This document shows positions 49,390 through 57,314 of a stretch of DNA of 64,000 nucleotides, piece by piece. Below the pieces are notes generated by a model, which saw nothing but the letters and a program-made list of their open reading frames with translations, was not told the DNA's origin and ran no database searches. This DNA comes from Sphingomonas sp. AR_OL41 (GTDB taxonomy: Bacteria > Pseudomonadota > Alphaproteobacteria > Sphingomonadales > Sphingomonadaceae): contig NZ_JARYTI010000006.1 of assembly GCF_029911635.1 (NCBI RefSeq), forward strand, positions 1 through 64,000, read 5' to 3'. The position numbers and the translations under genes were made by a program. Each line of letters begins with the position of its first letter. The first letter of the stretch is position 1.

Positions 49390-50280
49390 TTGCTGATCAC
49401 CGCTGCAGCGCTCCAGGCGCTTCGAACCGCCTTCAACAATAAGTTCAAGGATGGCCGCACCAAGGCCAAGCCCAAGCTCACCGTCCTCGCGACGCCCGTC
49501 ACCTCGTCCACCGCGATCGAGACCTATGGCTTCCTCAGCGAGATGCCCGCGTTTCGCAAATGGGTCGGCGATAAGCGCATCAAGTCGATCGCCGAGCGTG
49601 CCTATCAGTTGATCAACGACGACTACGAGGCGAGCGTCGGGATCAAGCGCAAGTCGATCCAGGACGACAATCTCGGCCTCTATCCCAGCATGTTCGAAGG
49701 CTGGGGCATGGAAGCCGAGCTGTGGCCTGATCGCTTGCTCGCCGCCGCCCTTGCTTCGGGCAATACTCTGCCGTGCTTCGACAACCAGAACTTCTTCGAC
49801 ACGTTGCACCCGAACTTCGACGAAGCGGGCTCGACCTACTCGAACAACAACACCATCGGCACCGTTCAGCCCTGGTACCTGGTCGACCTGTCGAAGCCGC
49901 TAAAGCCGCTGATCATGCAGAAGCGCGAAGAGCCGCACTTCTGGATGACCACCAACCCGGAGGACACCGCCGTCGCCGAGACCGGTCGCTTCGGTGCCTG
50001 GGGCGAAGCGCGCGGCGCGGCTGGCTACACCATGCCGTTCCTCGCCTATCGCTCGACCGCTGCGATCACCGCGGCCAGCTACGTCGCAGCCCGCGACGCG
50101 ATGGCGGCCTATGTCGATGACGTGGGCGATCCGCGCGGTATCGTGCCAACGCACATCGTCTATGGCGTTTCGAACCGCGCGGCGGCCGAGGATCTGTTCA
50201 AGAAGATGAACCTCGCCGGCGGTGAGAGCAACGTCCACTGGAACGCGGTCGAGTGCCTCTTCGCTGAGCGGCTGCCATAA
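49390..50280 (+). CDS. Major head protein, Mu gpT-like
   Basis: The 296-residue protein matches Mu gpT: AALQALRTAFNNKFKDG, YGFLSEMPAFRKWVGDKRIKSIAERAYQLINDDYEASVGIKR and FDNQNFFDTLHP. It forms the icosahedral shell. The start is TTG 49390 with AAGGAG eight bases upstream. Confidence 0.92.
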   Translation: MLITAAALQALRTAFNNKFKDGRTKAKPKLTVLATPVTSSTAIETYGFLSEMPAFRKWVGDKRIKSIAERAYQLINDDYEASVGIKRKSIQDDNLGLYPSMFEGWGMEAELWPDRLLAAALASGNTLPCFDNQNFFDTLHPNFDEAGSTYSNNNTIGTVQPWYLVDLSKPLKPLIMQKREEPHFWMTTNPEDTAVAETGRFGAWGEARGAAGYTMPFLAYRSTAAITAASYVAARDAMAAYVDDVGDPRGIVPTHIVYGVSNRAAAEDLFKKMNLAGGESNVHWNAVECLFAERLP

Positions 50281-50909
50281 TGCGCGGGCTTATCCTGCTC
50301 GCCAGCACGCGCGTGCCCTACATGCGCGCGGGGCTGGCCTGGGCGGCTCGGGAGCCGCTCAAGGTCGACATTCGCGAGCTGGACGCCCCGCGGCTGCTCG
50401 AACTGTTGGCCGACCCAGTGCTGACGGTGACGCTCGGCCAGGGGGACGGCAGTTTCAGGCCGTTTCCCGCACTGGACAAGACGGTCACGCCGGAACTGGT
50501 GCAGGAGATGATCGACGATCTGGCGGCCGAGTTGCCGCCGATCGGCGCCGACACGCCGGCCGTCTCCCCGATCGAGCAGCAGCTGATCGATGCCCAGGCG
50601 ACCTGCGATCGCCAGGCCGATGCGCTCGATGCAGCGCGGAAGCGGGAAGAGGCTTTGGCAGAGAGTCTCTCGGCCGCCGGCTTCACCTCGGTCGATCAGC
50701 TGATCTCCGCGCATTCGTCGGCAGTCAGTCAGGCCAGCAGTCTCGGCAGCCAGCTCGGCGCCGCGAACGAGACGATCACGGTTCTCACCAACGAACGCGA
50801 CGGGGCGACGTCCCGCGTGAGCGAGCTGGAGGGCCAGGTCGCAAAGCTGACGGCCGCCGCGACCAAGGCACCGAAACCGAAGTCCGCTGGTACCGACAAG
50901 GCGTCGTAG
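50280..50909 (+). CDS. HI1506-like phage protein
   Basis: The 209-residue protein starts with LILLASTRVPYMRAGLAWAAREPLKVDI and has a PFP segment typical of HI1506-like proteins of Mu-like prophages. A long coiled-coil follows (IEQQLIDAQATCDRQADALDAARKREEALAESL) and a Lys-rich tail. It is coupled to the major head gene by TAATG. Its function is unknown. Confidence 0.6.
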   Translation: MRGLILLASTRVPYMRAGLAWAAREPLKVDIRELDAPRLLELLADPVLTVTLGQGDGSFRPFPALDKTVTPELVQEMIDDLAAELPPIGADTPAVSPIEQQLIDAQATCDRQADALDAARKREEALAESLSAAGFTSVDQLISAHSSAVSQASSLGSQLGAANETITVLTNERDGATSRVSELEGQVAKLTAAATKAPKPKSAGTDKAS

Positions 50910-50922
50910 CCGCAGCTTCGTC

Positions 50923-50980
50923 GATCCAGGGCGGTCGCCGGTAAAGGCGTGGCGCTTAGGCGCAAGGGCCGCCCTGGATC
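50923..50980. terminator. 12-bp inverted repeat between head and tail modules
   Basis: GATCCAGGGCGG (50923-50934) and its exact complement (50969-50980) enclose 34 bases. A second pair, GCGACCGG/CCGGTCGC, lies downstream near 51018 and 51054. The 189-bp gap to the next gene is therefore highly structured. It could be an attenuator, processing site or terminator; no T-run is present. Confidence 0.45.
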
Positions 50981-51098
50981 ACTCATTCGCCGCTTGCTTG
51001 GGAAGGCTTGGCGGCGACGCGACCGGGCGGCGGGCGATGCTAACCCGCAATCCGGTCGCGCTTTCCCCCACCGCTTAAGGAAGGTCGCTTTCGTCGCC

Positions 51099-51509
51099 AT
51101 GTACGCCACCGCCGAAGATATGCGCACCGAATATACTGAGGCGGCGCTGGTGCAGCTGGCGGACAAGGCCGACTGGGCGAGCGCCCTGCCGACGATCAAC
51201 CGCGCGATCGAGAACGCCACCGTGCGTGCGGACGGCCATATCGCCAAATACTACGCCCGCGCTGCCGGCCGGCCGGTGCCGCCGCTGCTCGCGCTGATCG
51301 TGCGCGAGATCGCCTTTGCCGACATGCACCGCTCGCCGACCGACGAAGTCGCCGCGCGTCGCAAGGCGGCGATCGCCGACCTGGTCAAGATCGCCAACGG
51401 CGTGATCAAGCTCGACGACGGCACCGAGGAGCTGCCGTCGCGCGACGGCCAGATCATCGTGCCCGATCGCGAGCGCACCTTCTCGCGCGACCGGCTGGCG
51501 GGCTTCTGA
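51099..51509 (+). CDS. Mu gp36-like protein (DUF1320)
   Basis: The 136-residue protein matches DUF1320: MYATAEDMRTEYTEAALVQL, INRAIENATVRADGHIAKYYARAA and VREIAFADMHRSPTDEVAARR. It is a head-tail connector component in the conserved Mu order. Confidence 0.87.
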   Translation: MYATAEDMRTEYTEAALVQLADKADWASALPTINRAIENATVRADGHIAKYYARAAGRPVPPLLALIVREIAFADMHRSPTDEVAARRKAAIADLVKIANGVIKLDDGTEELPSRDGQIIVPDRERTFSRDRLAGF

Positions 51510-52039
51510 TGTCCGGCGCCGAGATACGCCTGGACCTGAAAGGGCTGGCCGAGAGCGAGCGCCACCTGGCGTTCATCATCGACCAGCTCGAAGACCTTGA
51601 GCCGTTGATGGATATCTTTGGCACCACGGTCGAGAGCGACGTGCACGACAATTTTCTCGGCGAACATACGCCGGAGGGCGTGCCCTGGCCGCCATCGATC
51701 CGCGTCCAGGAGCATGGCGGCAAGACGCTGCAGCTCAGCCGCCGCCTGTTCCAGTCGATCACCCACCGCGCGTCGCGCAACGCTGTCGAGATCGGCACCA
51801 ACGTCGTCTACGCCGGCCGGCACAATGACGGCTTCCACGGCACCGAGCATGTCGGAGGCCACAAGCGCACCTTGCGCAAGGTGTTCGGCTTGGATCTGAA
51901 AGAGCCGATCGAGGTCATCGTTCCCGCCTTCACCCGCCAGGGCAACACGCCGCAGCGTGAGTTTCTCGGCGTCTCGCCAGGCGCGCGCGCCGAGCTGATC
52001 GCCCAGGCCGAAGACTATCTGACGGCGCCGGCGGCATGA
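51509..52039 (+). CDS. Virion morphogenesis protein, Mu gpG-like
   Basis: The 176-residue protein contains TVESDVHDNFLGEHTPEGVPWPPSIR, LQLSRRLFQSITHRASRNAVEIGTNVVYAGRHNDGFHG and PQREFLGVSPGARAELI, the gpG/tail-completion pattern. In Mu this gene precedes I; here it follows gp36. It probably completes the tail terminus or connector. Confidence 0.87.
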   Translation: MSGAEIRLDLKGLAESERHLAFIIDQLEDLEPLMDIFGTTVESDVHDNFLGEHTPEGVPWPPSIRVQEHGGKTLQLSRRLFQSITHRASRNAVEIGTNVVYAGRHNDGFHGTEHVGGHKRTLRKVFGLDLKEPIEVIVPAFTRQGNTPQREFLGVSPGARAELIAQAEDYLTAPAA

Positions 52040-52308
52040 GGATCAGCCTGCCTTTCCTCTGGTTGTACGCCGGCGCGGATTATTGTCGCGGTGAGGGCGC
52101 CTGGATGGCCTATCTGATCCTTCTTCCACGCCCAGCGGCCGCGCGGCCTGGTGAGGAAACGCCTGGCGCCGTGCGACTGGACTTCACAGCCTGGCGGCAG
52201 CTCGACGCCTATTTCGTCGGGCGTCGCCCAGGCCACTTCAATTCGATCGCGTGGACCGGTCGCGAGCCCGGCATGTGGCGTCTCGGTTTGCGCGCGAGGT
52301 TCGGATGA
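52036..52308 (+). CDS. Small phage protein, unknown
   Basis: The 90-residue product includes PFLWLYAGADYCRG and FTAWRQLDAYFVGRRPGHFNSIAWTGREPGMWRLG. It is coupled at both ends by ATGA overlaps. No family is recognised, and Mu has no counterpart at this place. Confidence 0.5.
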   Translation: MRISLPFLWLYAGADYCRGEGAWMAYLILLPRPAAARPGEETPGAVRLDFTAWRQLDAYFVGRRPGHFNSIAWTGREPGMWRLGLRARFG

Positions 52309-52481
52309 TTGCCGCGCTCGCCCTCTTCCTGGTCGCGCGGTGGCTCGCGCCGGCGGTCATTTTGTTCGCGCTGGCGTGCAAGGCCGACTGCATGGAGCCA
52401 GACCAGCTTCGCCCGATCGCATTGGCGATCCTGTTCTGGCCATTATTCCTAGTCGAGTTGCTGCGCGAGCGGCGGTCGTAA
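52305..52481 (+). CDS. Small two-helix membrane protein
   Basis: The 58-residue product has hydrophobic segments at LALFLVARWLAPAVILFALAC and PIALAILFWPLFLVELL. It overlaps its neighbours and is followed by a similar small membrane gene. Function is unknown. Confidence 0.5.
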   Translation: MIAALALFLVARWLAPAVILFALACKADCMEPDQLRPIALAILFWPLFLVELLRERRS

Positions 52482-52651
52482 TGGCGCACACGCTCCTTCT
52501 TCTCTGGCTGGGCGGCATCCTGCCGACGATCGGCATCTCCATGATGCCGCCGCGCACGAACCGCGGCCAGGTCCCGGTGATGATCCTTGGCATCCTGTTC
52601 TGGCCAATCCTGTTCGGCATCATGCTTTCCACAGCGTGGAGGGCGCGATGA
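52481..52651 (+). CDS. Small membrane protein
   Basis: The 56-residue product has LLLLWLGGILPTIGISMM and PVMILGILFWPILFGIML. The LGILFWPILF segment recalls LAILFWPLFL in the gene before, so the two may be distant duplicates. TAATG coupling supports translation. Confidence 0.5.
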   Translation: MAHTLLLLWLGGILPTIGISMMPPRTNRGQVPVMILGILFWPILFGIMLSTAWRAR

Positions 52652-53304
52652 TCGCCGCGATCGAGCTTGGCATGCTGGCGCGCCTGAAGGCGGTGGCAGA
52701 CACCGGCGTCACCGGCTTCGCGTGGAAGACGCTGACCACCTATCCCGACGACTGGGACGCCTATCTCGCAGCCGAGGGTCAGATCAACACGGCCGCCGCT
52801 TGGGTGGTGTTCGCCGGTTGGTCGGGGACCGAGGAAACCGAGAGCGGCGACGTGCATGTCGATGCGTCGTTCGGCCTCGTCGTCGCCGACGAAAATCTCC
52901 GGCCGGCCGAGCAGTATCAGCGCCATGGCGGCACCGATATTGCGTCGGAGCCGGGCAGCTACCGCCTGGCGATCGCCGCCGTGACCAGCCTGTCGGGCCA
53001 GTCGCTGGGGCTTCCCCTGGTGCGGCCGCTCAAGGTCGGCGCGCTGCGGCCGGTGCGGCCGAACGACGCCATCCGGAAGCGCAAATGGTCGATGTATGCG
53101 GTCGAGTTCACCTGCCGCGTTCCGCTTACCCTGGTCGGCGACGGTGAGATCGACCCCGCCGACCTCGAAGTGCTGCACGCCAACTGGGACATCCCGGTTT
53201 TCGACAGTCCGATTCCGATCGACGCCGATCCGGCCGCCGGCCGGCAGTTGCCCGACGATCACAATGCCGACGCCACCGACATCATCACGCTTGGAGACAC
53301 CTGA
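52648..53304 (+). CDS. Mu gp37-like protein (DUF1834)
   Basis: The 218-residue protein matches DUF1834: MIAAIELGMLARLKAVADTG, WKTLTTYPDDWDAYLA, WVVFAGWSG and a C-terminal WSMYAVEFTCRVPL. It is a tail-side connector protein. GTGGAGG precedes the ATG at 52648. Confidence 0.8.
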   Translation: MIAAIELGMLARLKAVADTGVTGFAWKTLTTYPDDWDAYLAAEGQINTAAAWVVFAGWSGTEETESGDVHVDASFGLVVADENLRPAEQYQRHGGTDIASEPGSYRLAIAAVTSLSGQSLGLPLVRPLKVGALRPVRPNDAIRKRKWSMYAVEFTCRVPLTLVGDGEIDPADLEVLHANWDIPVFDSPIPIDADPAAGRQLPDDHNADATDIITLGDT

Positions 53305-53306
53305 TC

Positions 53307-53507
53307 ATGAGCGACCGCCGCTTCATCAAGCCCGCAACAGGCCTCACCGTCCACGAGCCTGACGGCAACCCGCTGCCTGCGGAGGGCAAGGCCGTCGAAT
53401 GGGGTGTCTGGTGGCAGCGCCGCCTCGACCAGGGCGATGTCGAGCCGACAACCGAGGCCGCGATCAAGAAGCTGATCGGCGCCACCGACAAGGGAGACAG
53501 CAATTGA
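53307..53507 (+). CDS. Mu gp38-like protein (DUF2635)
   Basis: The 66-residue protein reads RRFIKPATGLTVHEPDGNPLPAEGKAVEWGVWWQRRLDQGDVEP, the DUF2635 pattern. It lies directly before the sheath gene as in Mu. Confidence 0.87.
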   Translation: MSDRRFIKPATGLTVHEPDGNPLPAEGKAVEWGVWWQRRLDQGDVEPTTEAAIKKLIGATDKGDSN

Positions 53508-54940
53508 GCACGTTTGCTTTCGATTCGATCAGCTCCTCGCGCCGGGTGCCCGGCAGTCAGATGGAGTTTTCCAACGTCCGCGCCCTGACAGGGCTGCCGG
53601 CCGCCGTGCAGAAGGTTCTGCTGGTCGGCCAGAAGCTCGCCACCGGCACGGTCGCGGCATTGACGCCGAAGCGCATCACGCAGGTTGCCGAGGGTGCCGC
53701 GTTCTTCGGGCGCGGTTCCGTGCTGGCGGCGATGGTGGCGCGCGCGATCGCGGTGAACAGCTCGACCGAGCTGTGGGCGATCGGCCTCGACGATAACGGC
53801 GCCGGCACCGCCGCGACCTGGACCGTCACGCTGACCGGGCCCGCCACCAGCGCAGGCACGCTGGCCTACCTGATCGCAGGGCAGAAGGTGCCGGTCGCCG
53901 TCGCCAGCGGCGACACCGCGACGATCGCCGCCACGGCGCTTGCCGCCGCTGTCAACGCGCTGCCCGATCTGCCGGTCACCGCGACAAGCGCCGCTGGCGT
54001 CGTCACGCTGACGTTCCGCCACAAGGGCACGGCGGGCAACGATCTCGACATCCGCCTCAACTATTATGAGGGCGAGGTAACCCCAGCCGGGCTGACCAGC
54101 GTCGTCGCCGCGGGCGTCGCCGGCGCGACCAATCCGGATTTGACCGCCGCGTTCGCCGCGATCGGCGACGTCCAGTACCAGACGATCGCGCTGGGCTTTA
54201 ACGACGCCGCCAACCTGACGGTCGCCGATACCGAGATGCTGTCGCGCTGGGGGCCAGGCCGGCAGATTGACGGCCGCGTGTTCGCTGGCCTGTCGGGCAG
54301 TTTCTCAACCTGCTCCACCTTCGGCGCGACACGCAATGGCATCTTCACGACGATCGTCGGTGCCTACAAGATGCCGAGCCCTCCCTGGGAAGTCGCGGCG
54401 GGTTTCGCCGGCGTCGCCGCGTTCAACCTGCAGATCGATCCCGCACGTCCGCTGACCGACCTGGTCGTGTCCGGCCTATTGCCGCCCAAGCCGGGCGAGC
54501 GGTTCATCGACAGCGAGCGCAACATCCTGCTCTCGAATGCGATCTCGACCTTCCGCGTCACTGCGGGCGGCGAGGTGGCGATCGAGCGGCTGATCAGCAC
54601 CTACCGCGTCAACTCGCTGGGCTTCCCCGATGTCAGCTGGCTCGACGTCACCACCACGGCGACGCTGTCCTATTATCGGTTCAGCTACCGCGCGCGGATG
54701 GCCGCCAAGTTCCCGCGCGCCAAGCTCACGAACGACACAATCAGGTCGATCCGTGCCGAGACGATCGCCCTGGCGCGCGACTGGGGTGACGCCGGGCTGA
54801 TGGAGGATGTCGACGGCTTTATCGCCGGTCTCGTGCTCGAGCGCGACAGCACCAACGTCAACCAGCTCAACACGCTGATGATCCCCAATGTGGTCAACGG
54901 CCTGTTGCAGCTCGCCGCGCGCATCGAATTCATCCTCTGA
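53504..54940 (+). CDS. Contractile tail sheath protein, Mu gpL-like
   Basis: The 478-residue protein has an N-terminal sheath domain (SSSRRVPGSQMEFSNVRALTGLP) and the conserved C-terminal half (GFPDVSWLDVTTTATLSYYRFSYRARMAAKFPRAKL). A Thr/Ala-rich inserted domain is present around residues 100-200. The start is TTG 53504 with GGGAG upstream, overlapping the gp38 stop. It proves a contractile (myovirus-type) tail. Confidence 0.92.
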   Translation: MSTFAFDSISSSRRVPGSQMEFSNVRALTGLPAAVQKVLLVGQKLATGTVAALTPKRITQVAEGAAFFGRGSVLAAMVARAIAVNSSTELWAIGLDDNGAGTAATWTVTLTGPATSAGTLAYLIAGQKVPVAVASGDTATIAATALAAAVNALPDLPVTATSAAGVVTLTFRHKGTAGNDLDIRLNYYEGEVTPAGLTSVVAAGVAGATNPDLTAAFAAIGDVQYQTIALGFNDAANLTVADTEMLSRWGPGRQIDGRVFAGLSGSFSTCSTFGATRNGIFTTIVGAYKMPSPPWEVAAGFAGVAAFNLQIDPARPLTDLVVSGLLPPKPGERFIDSERNILLSNAISTFRVTAGGEVAIERLISTYRVNSLGFPDVSWLDVTTTATLSYYRFSYRARMAAKFPRAKLTNDTIRSIRAETIALARDWGDAGLMEDVDGFIAGLVLERDSTNVNQLNTLMIPNVVNGLLQLAARIEFIL

Positions 54941-54974
54941 GCGAGTTCTCAGGCAGCATTTAGAAGGGACTGAG

Positions 54975-55343
54975 ATGCCAAATCCGAACCAGGTCGTGGG
55001 CCGTGCGAGGGTCAAGATCGACGGCCAGCTTTATGACACCGGCAAGGGCAACACGACGCTCGAACCGGGCGGGCCGATGCGCGAAGAGGTCGAGGGTGAT
55101 TATACCGCCGGCTCGTTCCGTCGATCGGTCAAGGGGTCGAAGCTCAGCTTTGCCGCGCTGACCAACCCGGCGTTCAGCGCTGTCGCGTTTGGCGCGATCG
55201 AGGACGCGACCGTGAGCATCGAGTTCGACAACGGCCGCAGCTACGTGATCCGGCACGCCTGGGCTGAGGGCACGCCGCCGATGAAAACCGATGGCACCGC
55301 CGATTGCGTCCTGATGGGCCCAGCGGCCGAGGAGGTGCGCTGA
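54975..55343 (+). CDS. Tail tube protein, Mu gpM-like
   Basis: The 122-residue protein reads NQVVGRARVKIDGQLYDTGKGNTTLEPGGP, then KGSKLSFAALTNPAF, the gpM family pattern. It polymerises into the inner tail tube. GAAGGGA precedes the ATG at 54975. Confidence 0.9.
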   Translation: MPNPNQVVGRARVKIDGQLYDTGKGNTTLEPGGPMREEVEGDYTAGSFRRSVKGSKLSFAALTNPAFSAVAFGAIEDATVSIEFDNGRSYVIRHAWAEGTPPMKTDGTADCVLMGPAAEEVR

Positions 55344-55687
55344 TGGCTCGCCCGCCTCTACCATCCGCACGCCCACAGGCGGTCGCCAAGCGCCCAGCAT
55401 GGCTGAACCAGGACAACAGCTATGATCTGTTGGTCCCTGTCGAGTACAAGGTCGGCGAGGAGCCGCAGAGGCTCACCAGGCTGCAGCTCTCTCGCCTCAA
55501 CGGCGCGGATATGCTGGTCATGGATCAGCCGATCAGTTTCACCGAGAAGCTGTTCCTAACGCTCGAAAGCAAGACCGGCCTGCCGCGCATCGTCATCACC
55601 AAGATCGACGCGGTCGACCTCGACCGGCTCGACGATTGCTTCGGCTATTTCAGGGAGCCTGGTTCGGTGACTGGCGCGATCTCCTAG
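55343..55687 (+). CDS. Tail assembly chaperone, Mu gp41-like
   Basis: The 114-residue protein contains VPVEYKVGEEPQRLTRLQLSRLNGADMLVMDQ, typical of gp41-type tail assembly proteins, which wrap the tape measure. It lies between tube and tape-measure genes. A second frame continues past its stop and suggests a -1 frameshift product. Confidence 0.8.
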   Translation: MARPPLPSARPQAVAKRPAWLNQDNSYDLLVPVEYKVGEEPQRLTRLQLSRLNGADMLVMDQPISFTEKLFLTLESKTGLPRIVITKIDAVDLDRLDDCFGYFREPGSVTGAIS

Positions 55688-55800
55688 GCGATCTCGTCCT
55701 GCGCCTCGGCTGGTCGCGGACCGAGGCGCTGAAGCTCGACGATATCGAACTGGATTTCTGGCTGGGCCAGGCTGACCGCATTGCCGCGGGGGGAACATGA
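55636..55800 (+). CDS. Second tail-chaperone frame (probable -1 frameshift extension)
   Basis: In the -1 frame relative to the gp41-like gene the sequence stays open through WFGDWRDLLGDLVLRLGWSR, TEALKLDDIELDFWLGQADR and a stop at 55798-55800 overlapping the tape-measure ATG. The peptide has good protein character and includes the W-L-G-Q-ADRI ending usual for these extensions. I saw no classical slippery heptamer. TTG 55636 would be an independent start. Confidence 0.55.
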   Translation: MLRLFQGAWFGDWRDLLGDLVLRLGWSRTEALKLDDIELDFWLGQADRIAAGGT

Positions 55801-57314
55801 AGCTCTCTCTCATCATCGAAGCGATCAATCGCGGCGCCACGCGCACCGTCGAGGGCGTCGGCAAGTCGATGCGCGGCCTCGGCCGGGCTTCGCGCGAGAC
55901 GTCGGGCGACCTCAAAAAAGTTGACCGCGAGATGGCTGCGACCGAGCGATCGGCAACGCGGCTTTCCCGAGCGGCGCATGGCGTCGGCTTTGCGCTTGGC
56001 TCGGCCGCGCGGAAGGGCGTTATCGCGCTCGGCCAGCTAGAGGCGAAAACGAAGCTCAGTGAAGAGGGCATGCGGCGCCTTGCCGGCATGGGCGGCCGGC
56101 TGCTCGGTACCGGCGCGGCGATCGCCGGCGGTGCGATCCTCGGCCTCGCAACCGGCGGTATCTACAAGATCGTCTCGGCCGGCATGGAGTTCGAGAAATA
56201 CCGCACCCAGCTCACCGGGCTGATGGGTTCGGTCGCAGCCGGCAACAAGGCGATGGACTGGGTCACCAAGTTCGCGCGTGAAACGCCCTATGAGGTCGCC
56301 CAGGTGATGGAGGCGTTCATCCGCCTCAAGGCCTACGGCATCGACCCCACTGACGGCTCGCTGCGCACGCTCGGCGACACCGCCGGCGGCATGGGCAAGG
56401 ATCTGATGCAGGCGGTCGAGATGATCGCCGACGCGCAGACCGGCGAGTTCGAGCGGCTCAAGGAATTCGGCATCAAGGCGAAGCAGAAGGGCGACGACGT
56501 CACCTTCAACTTCATGCGCAATGGCAAGTCGATGACGCGCCACGCGAAGAAGACCGGCCAGGACATCACCAAGGTTCTGTTTGATATTTTCAACGGCCAG
56601 TTCGCCGGCGGCATGGATCGCCTTTCGCAGACCACCGAGGGCAAATGGTCGAACGTCATGGATCGCATGACGATCAACGCGAAGCGCGTGTGGGAAGGCG
56701 GTTTCGGGAGCAGCGTCAATCGCCAGCTCGACCGCTTCTCGGCGTGGATCGACAAGCTGGAGGCGGACGGGTCGCTCTCGAAATGGGCGGAATCAACCGG
56801 CAAGTCGATGGGCGACTTTATCGGCAAGATGGGTTCGGCCGACTGGGCTGGGATGGGGCGTGATGTCTCGACGCTCGCAGGCGCGGTCCGCGACCTCGCC
56901 GGTGCGCTCGCCTGGCTTAACTCGGCCGACAGCGCACCAGCTCGTGCGCTCAACGGCGTCGCCGGCGCCGCCGATCGGGCCGGCCGCAGTTCGCATGATG
57001 CTGTCCAGGGCATGGGGATGCCCGACTGGAGCGGCATGAAGGCGCCCCGCGCTCCCGTCTCGCCCGACGCGCCCTGGTACGAGCACGACATCTTCGATTT
57101 CTCCTGGCTGCGCGGTTCGAAACCAACGCGGCCGGCCAGCCCCGCGCGTCCGGCCGCGCCGGCGACGCCGCGACCGTCCGCGCCAGCTGGTCACGCGAAG
57201 ATCTCGCTCGAAGTGCGGAGCGCGCGCGATCTCACCGTCACGCCGACCCGCGTTGCCGCCCAGGGCGTCAATGTCGAACTCAACACCGGCCGTGCCTGGC
57301 AGGGTGCGGCATGA
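55797..57314 (+). CDS. Tail tape-measure protein
   Basis: The 505-residue protein has an N-terminal coiled-coil and the tape-measure core (AGMEFEKYRTQLTGLMGSVAAGNKAMDWVTKFARETPYEVAQVMEAFIRLKAYGIDP) with two hydrophobic stretches near residues 100-125. It is short for the family; at about 1.5 angstrom per residue the tail would be roughly 75 nm. A Pro/Ala-rich linker precedes the C-terminal beta segment. Confidence 0.87.
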   Translation: MKLSLIIEAINRGATRTVEGVGKSMRGLGRASRETSGDLKKVDREMAATERSATRLSRAAHGVGFALGSAARKGVIALGQLEAKTKLSEEGMRRLAGMGGRLLGTGAAIAGGAILGLATGGIYKIVSAGMEFEKYRTQLTGLMGSVAAGNKAMDWVTKFARETPYEVAQVMEAFIRLKAYGIDPTDGSLRTLGDTAGGMGKDLMQAVEMIADAQTGEFERLKEFGIKAKQKGDDVTFNFMRNGKSMTRHAKKTGQDITKVLFDIFNGQFAGGMDRLSQTTEGKWSNVMDRMTINAKRVWEGGFGSSVNRQLDRFSAWIDKLEADGSLSKWAESTGKSMGDFIGKMGSADWAGMGRDVSTLAGAVRDLAGALAWLNSADSAPARALNGVAGAADRAGRSSHDAVQGMGMPDWSGMKAPRAPVSPDAPWYEHDIFDFSWLRGSKPTRPASPARPAAPATPRPSAPAGHAKISLEVRSARDLTVTPTRVAAQGVNVELNTGRAWQGAA

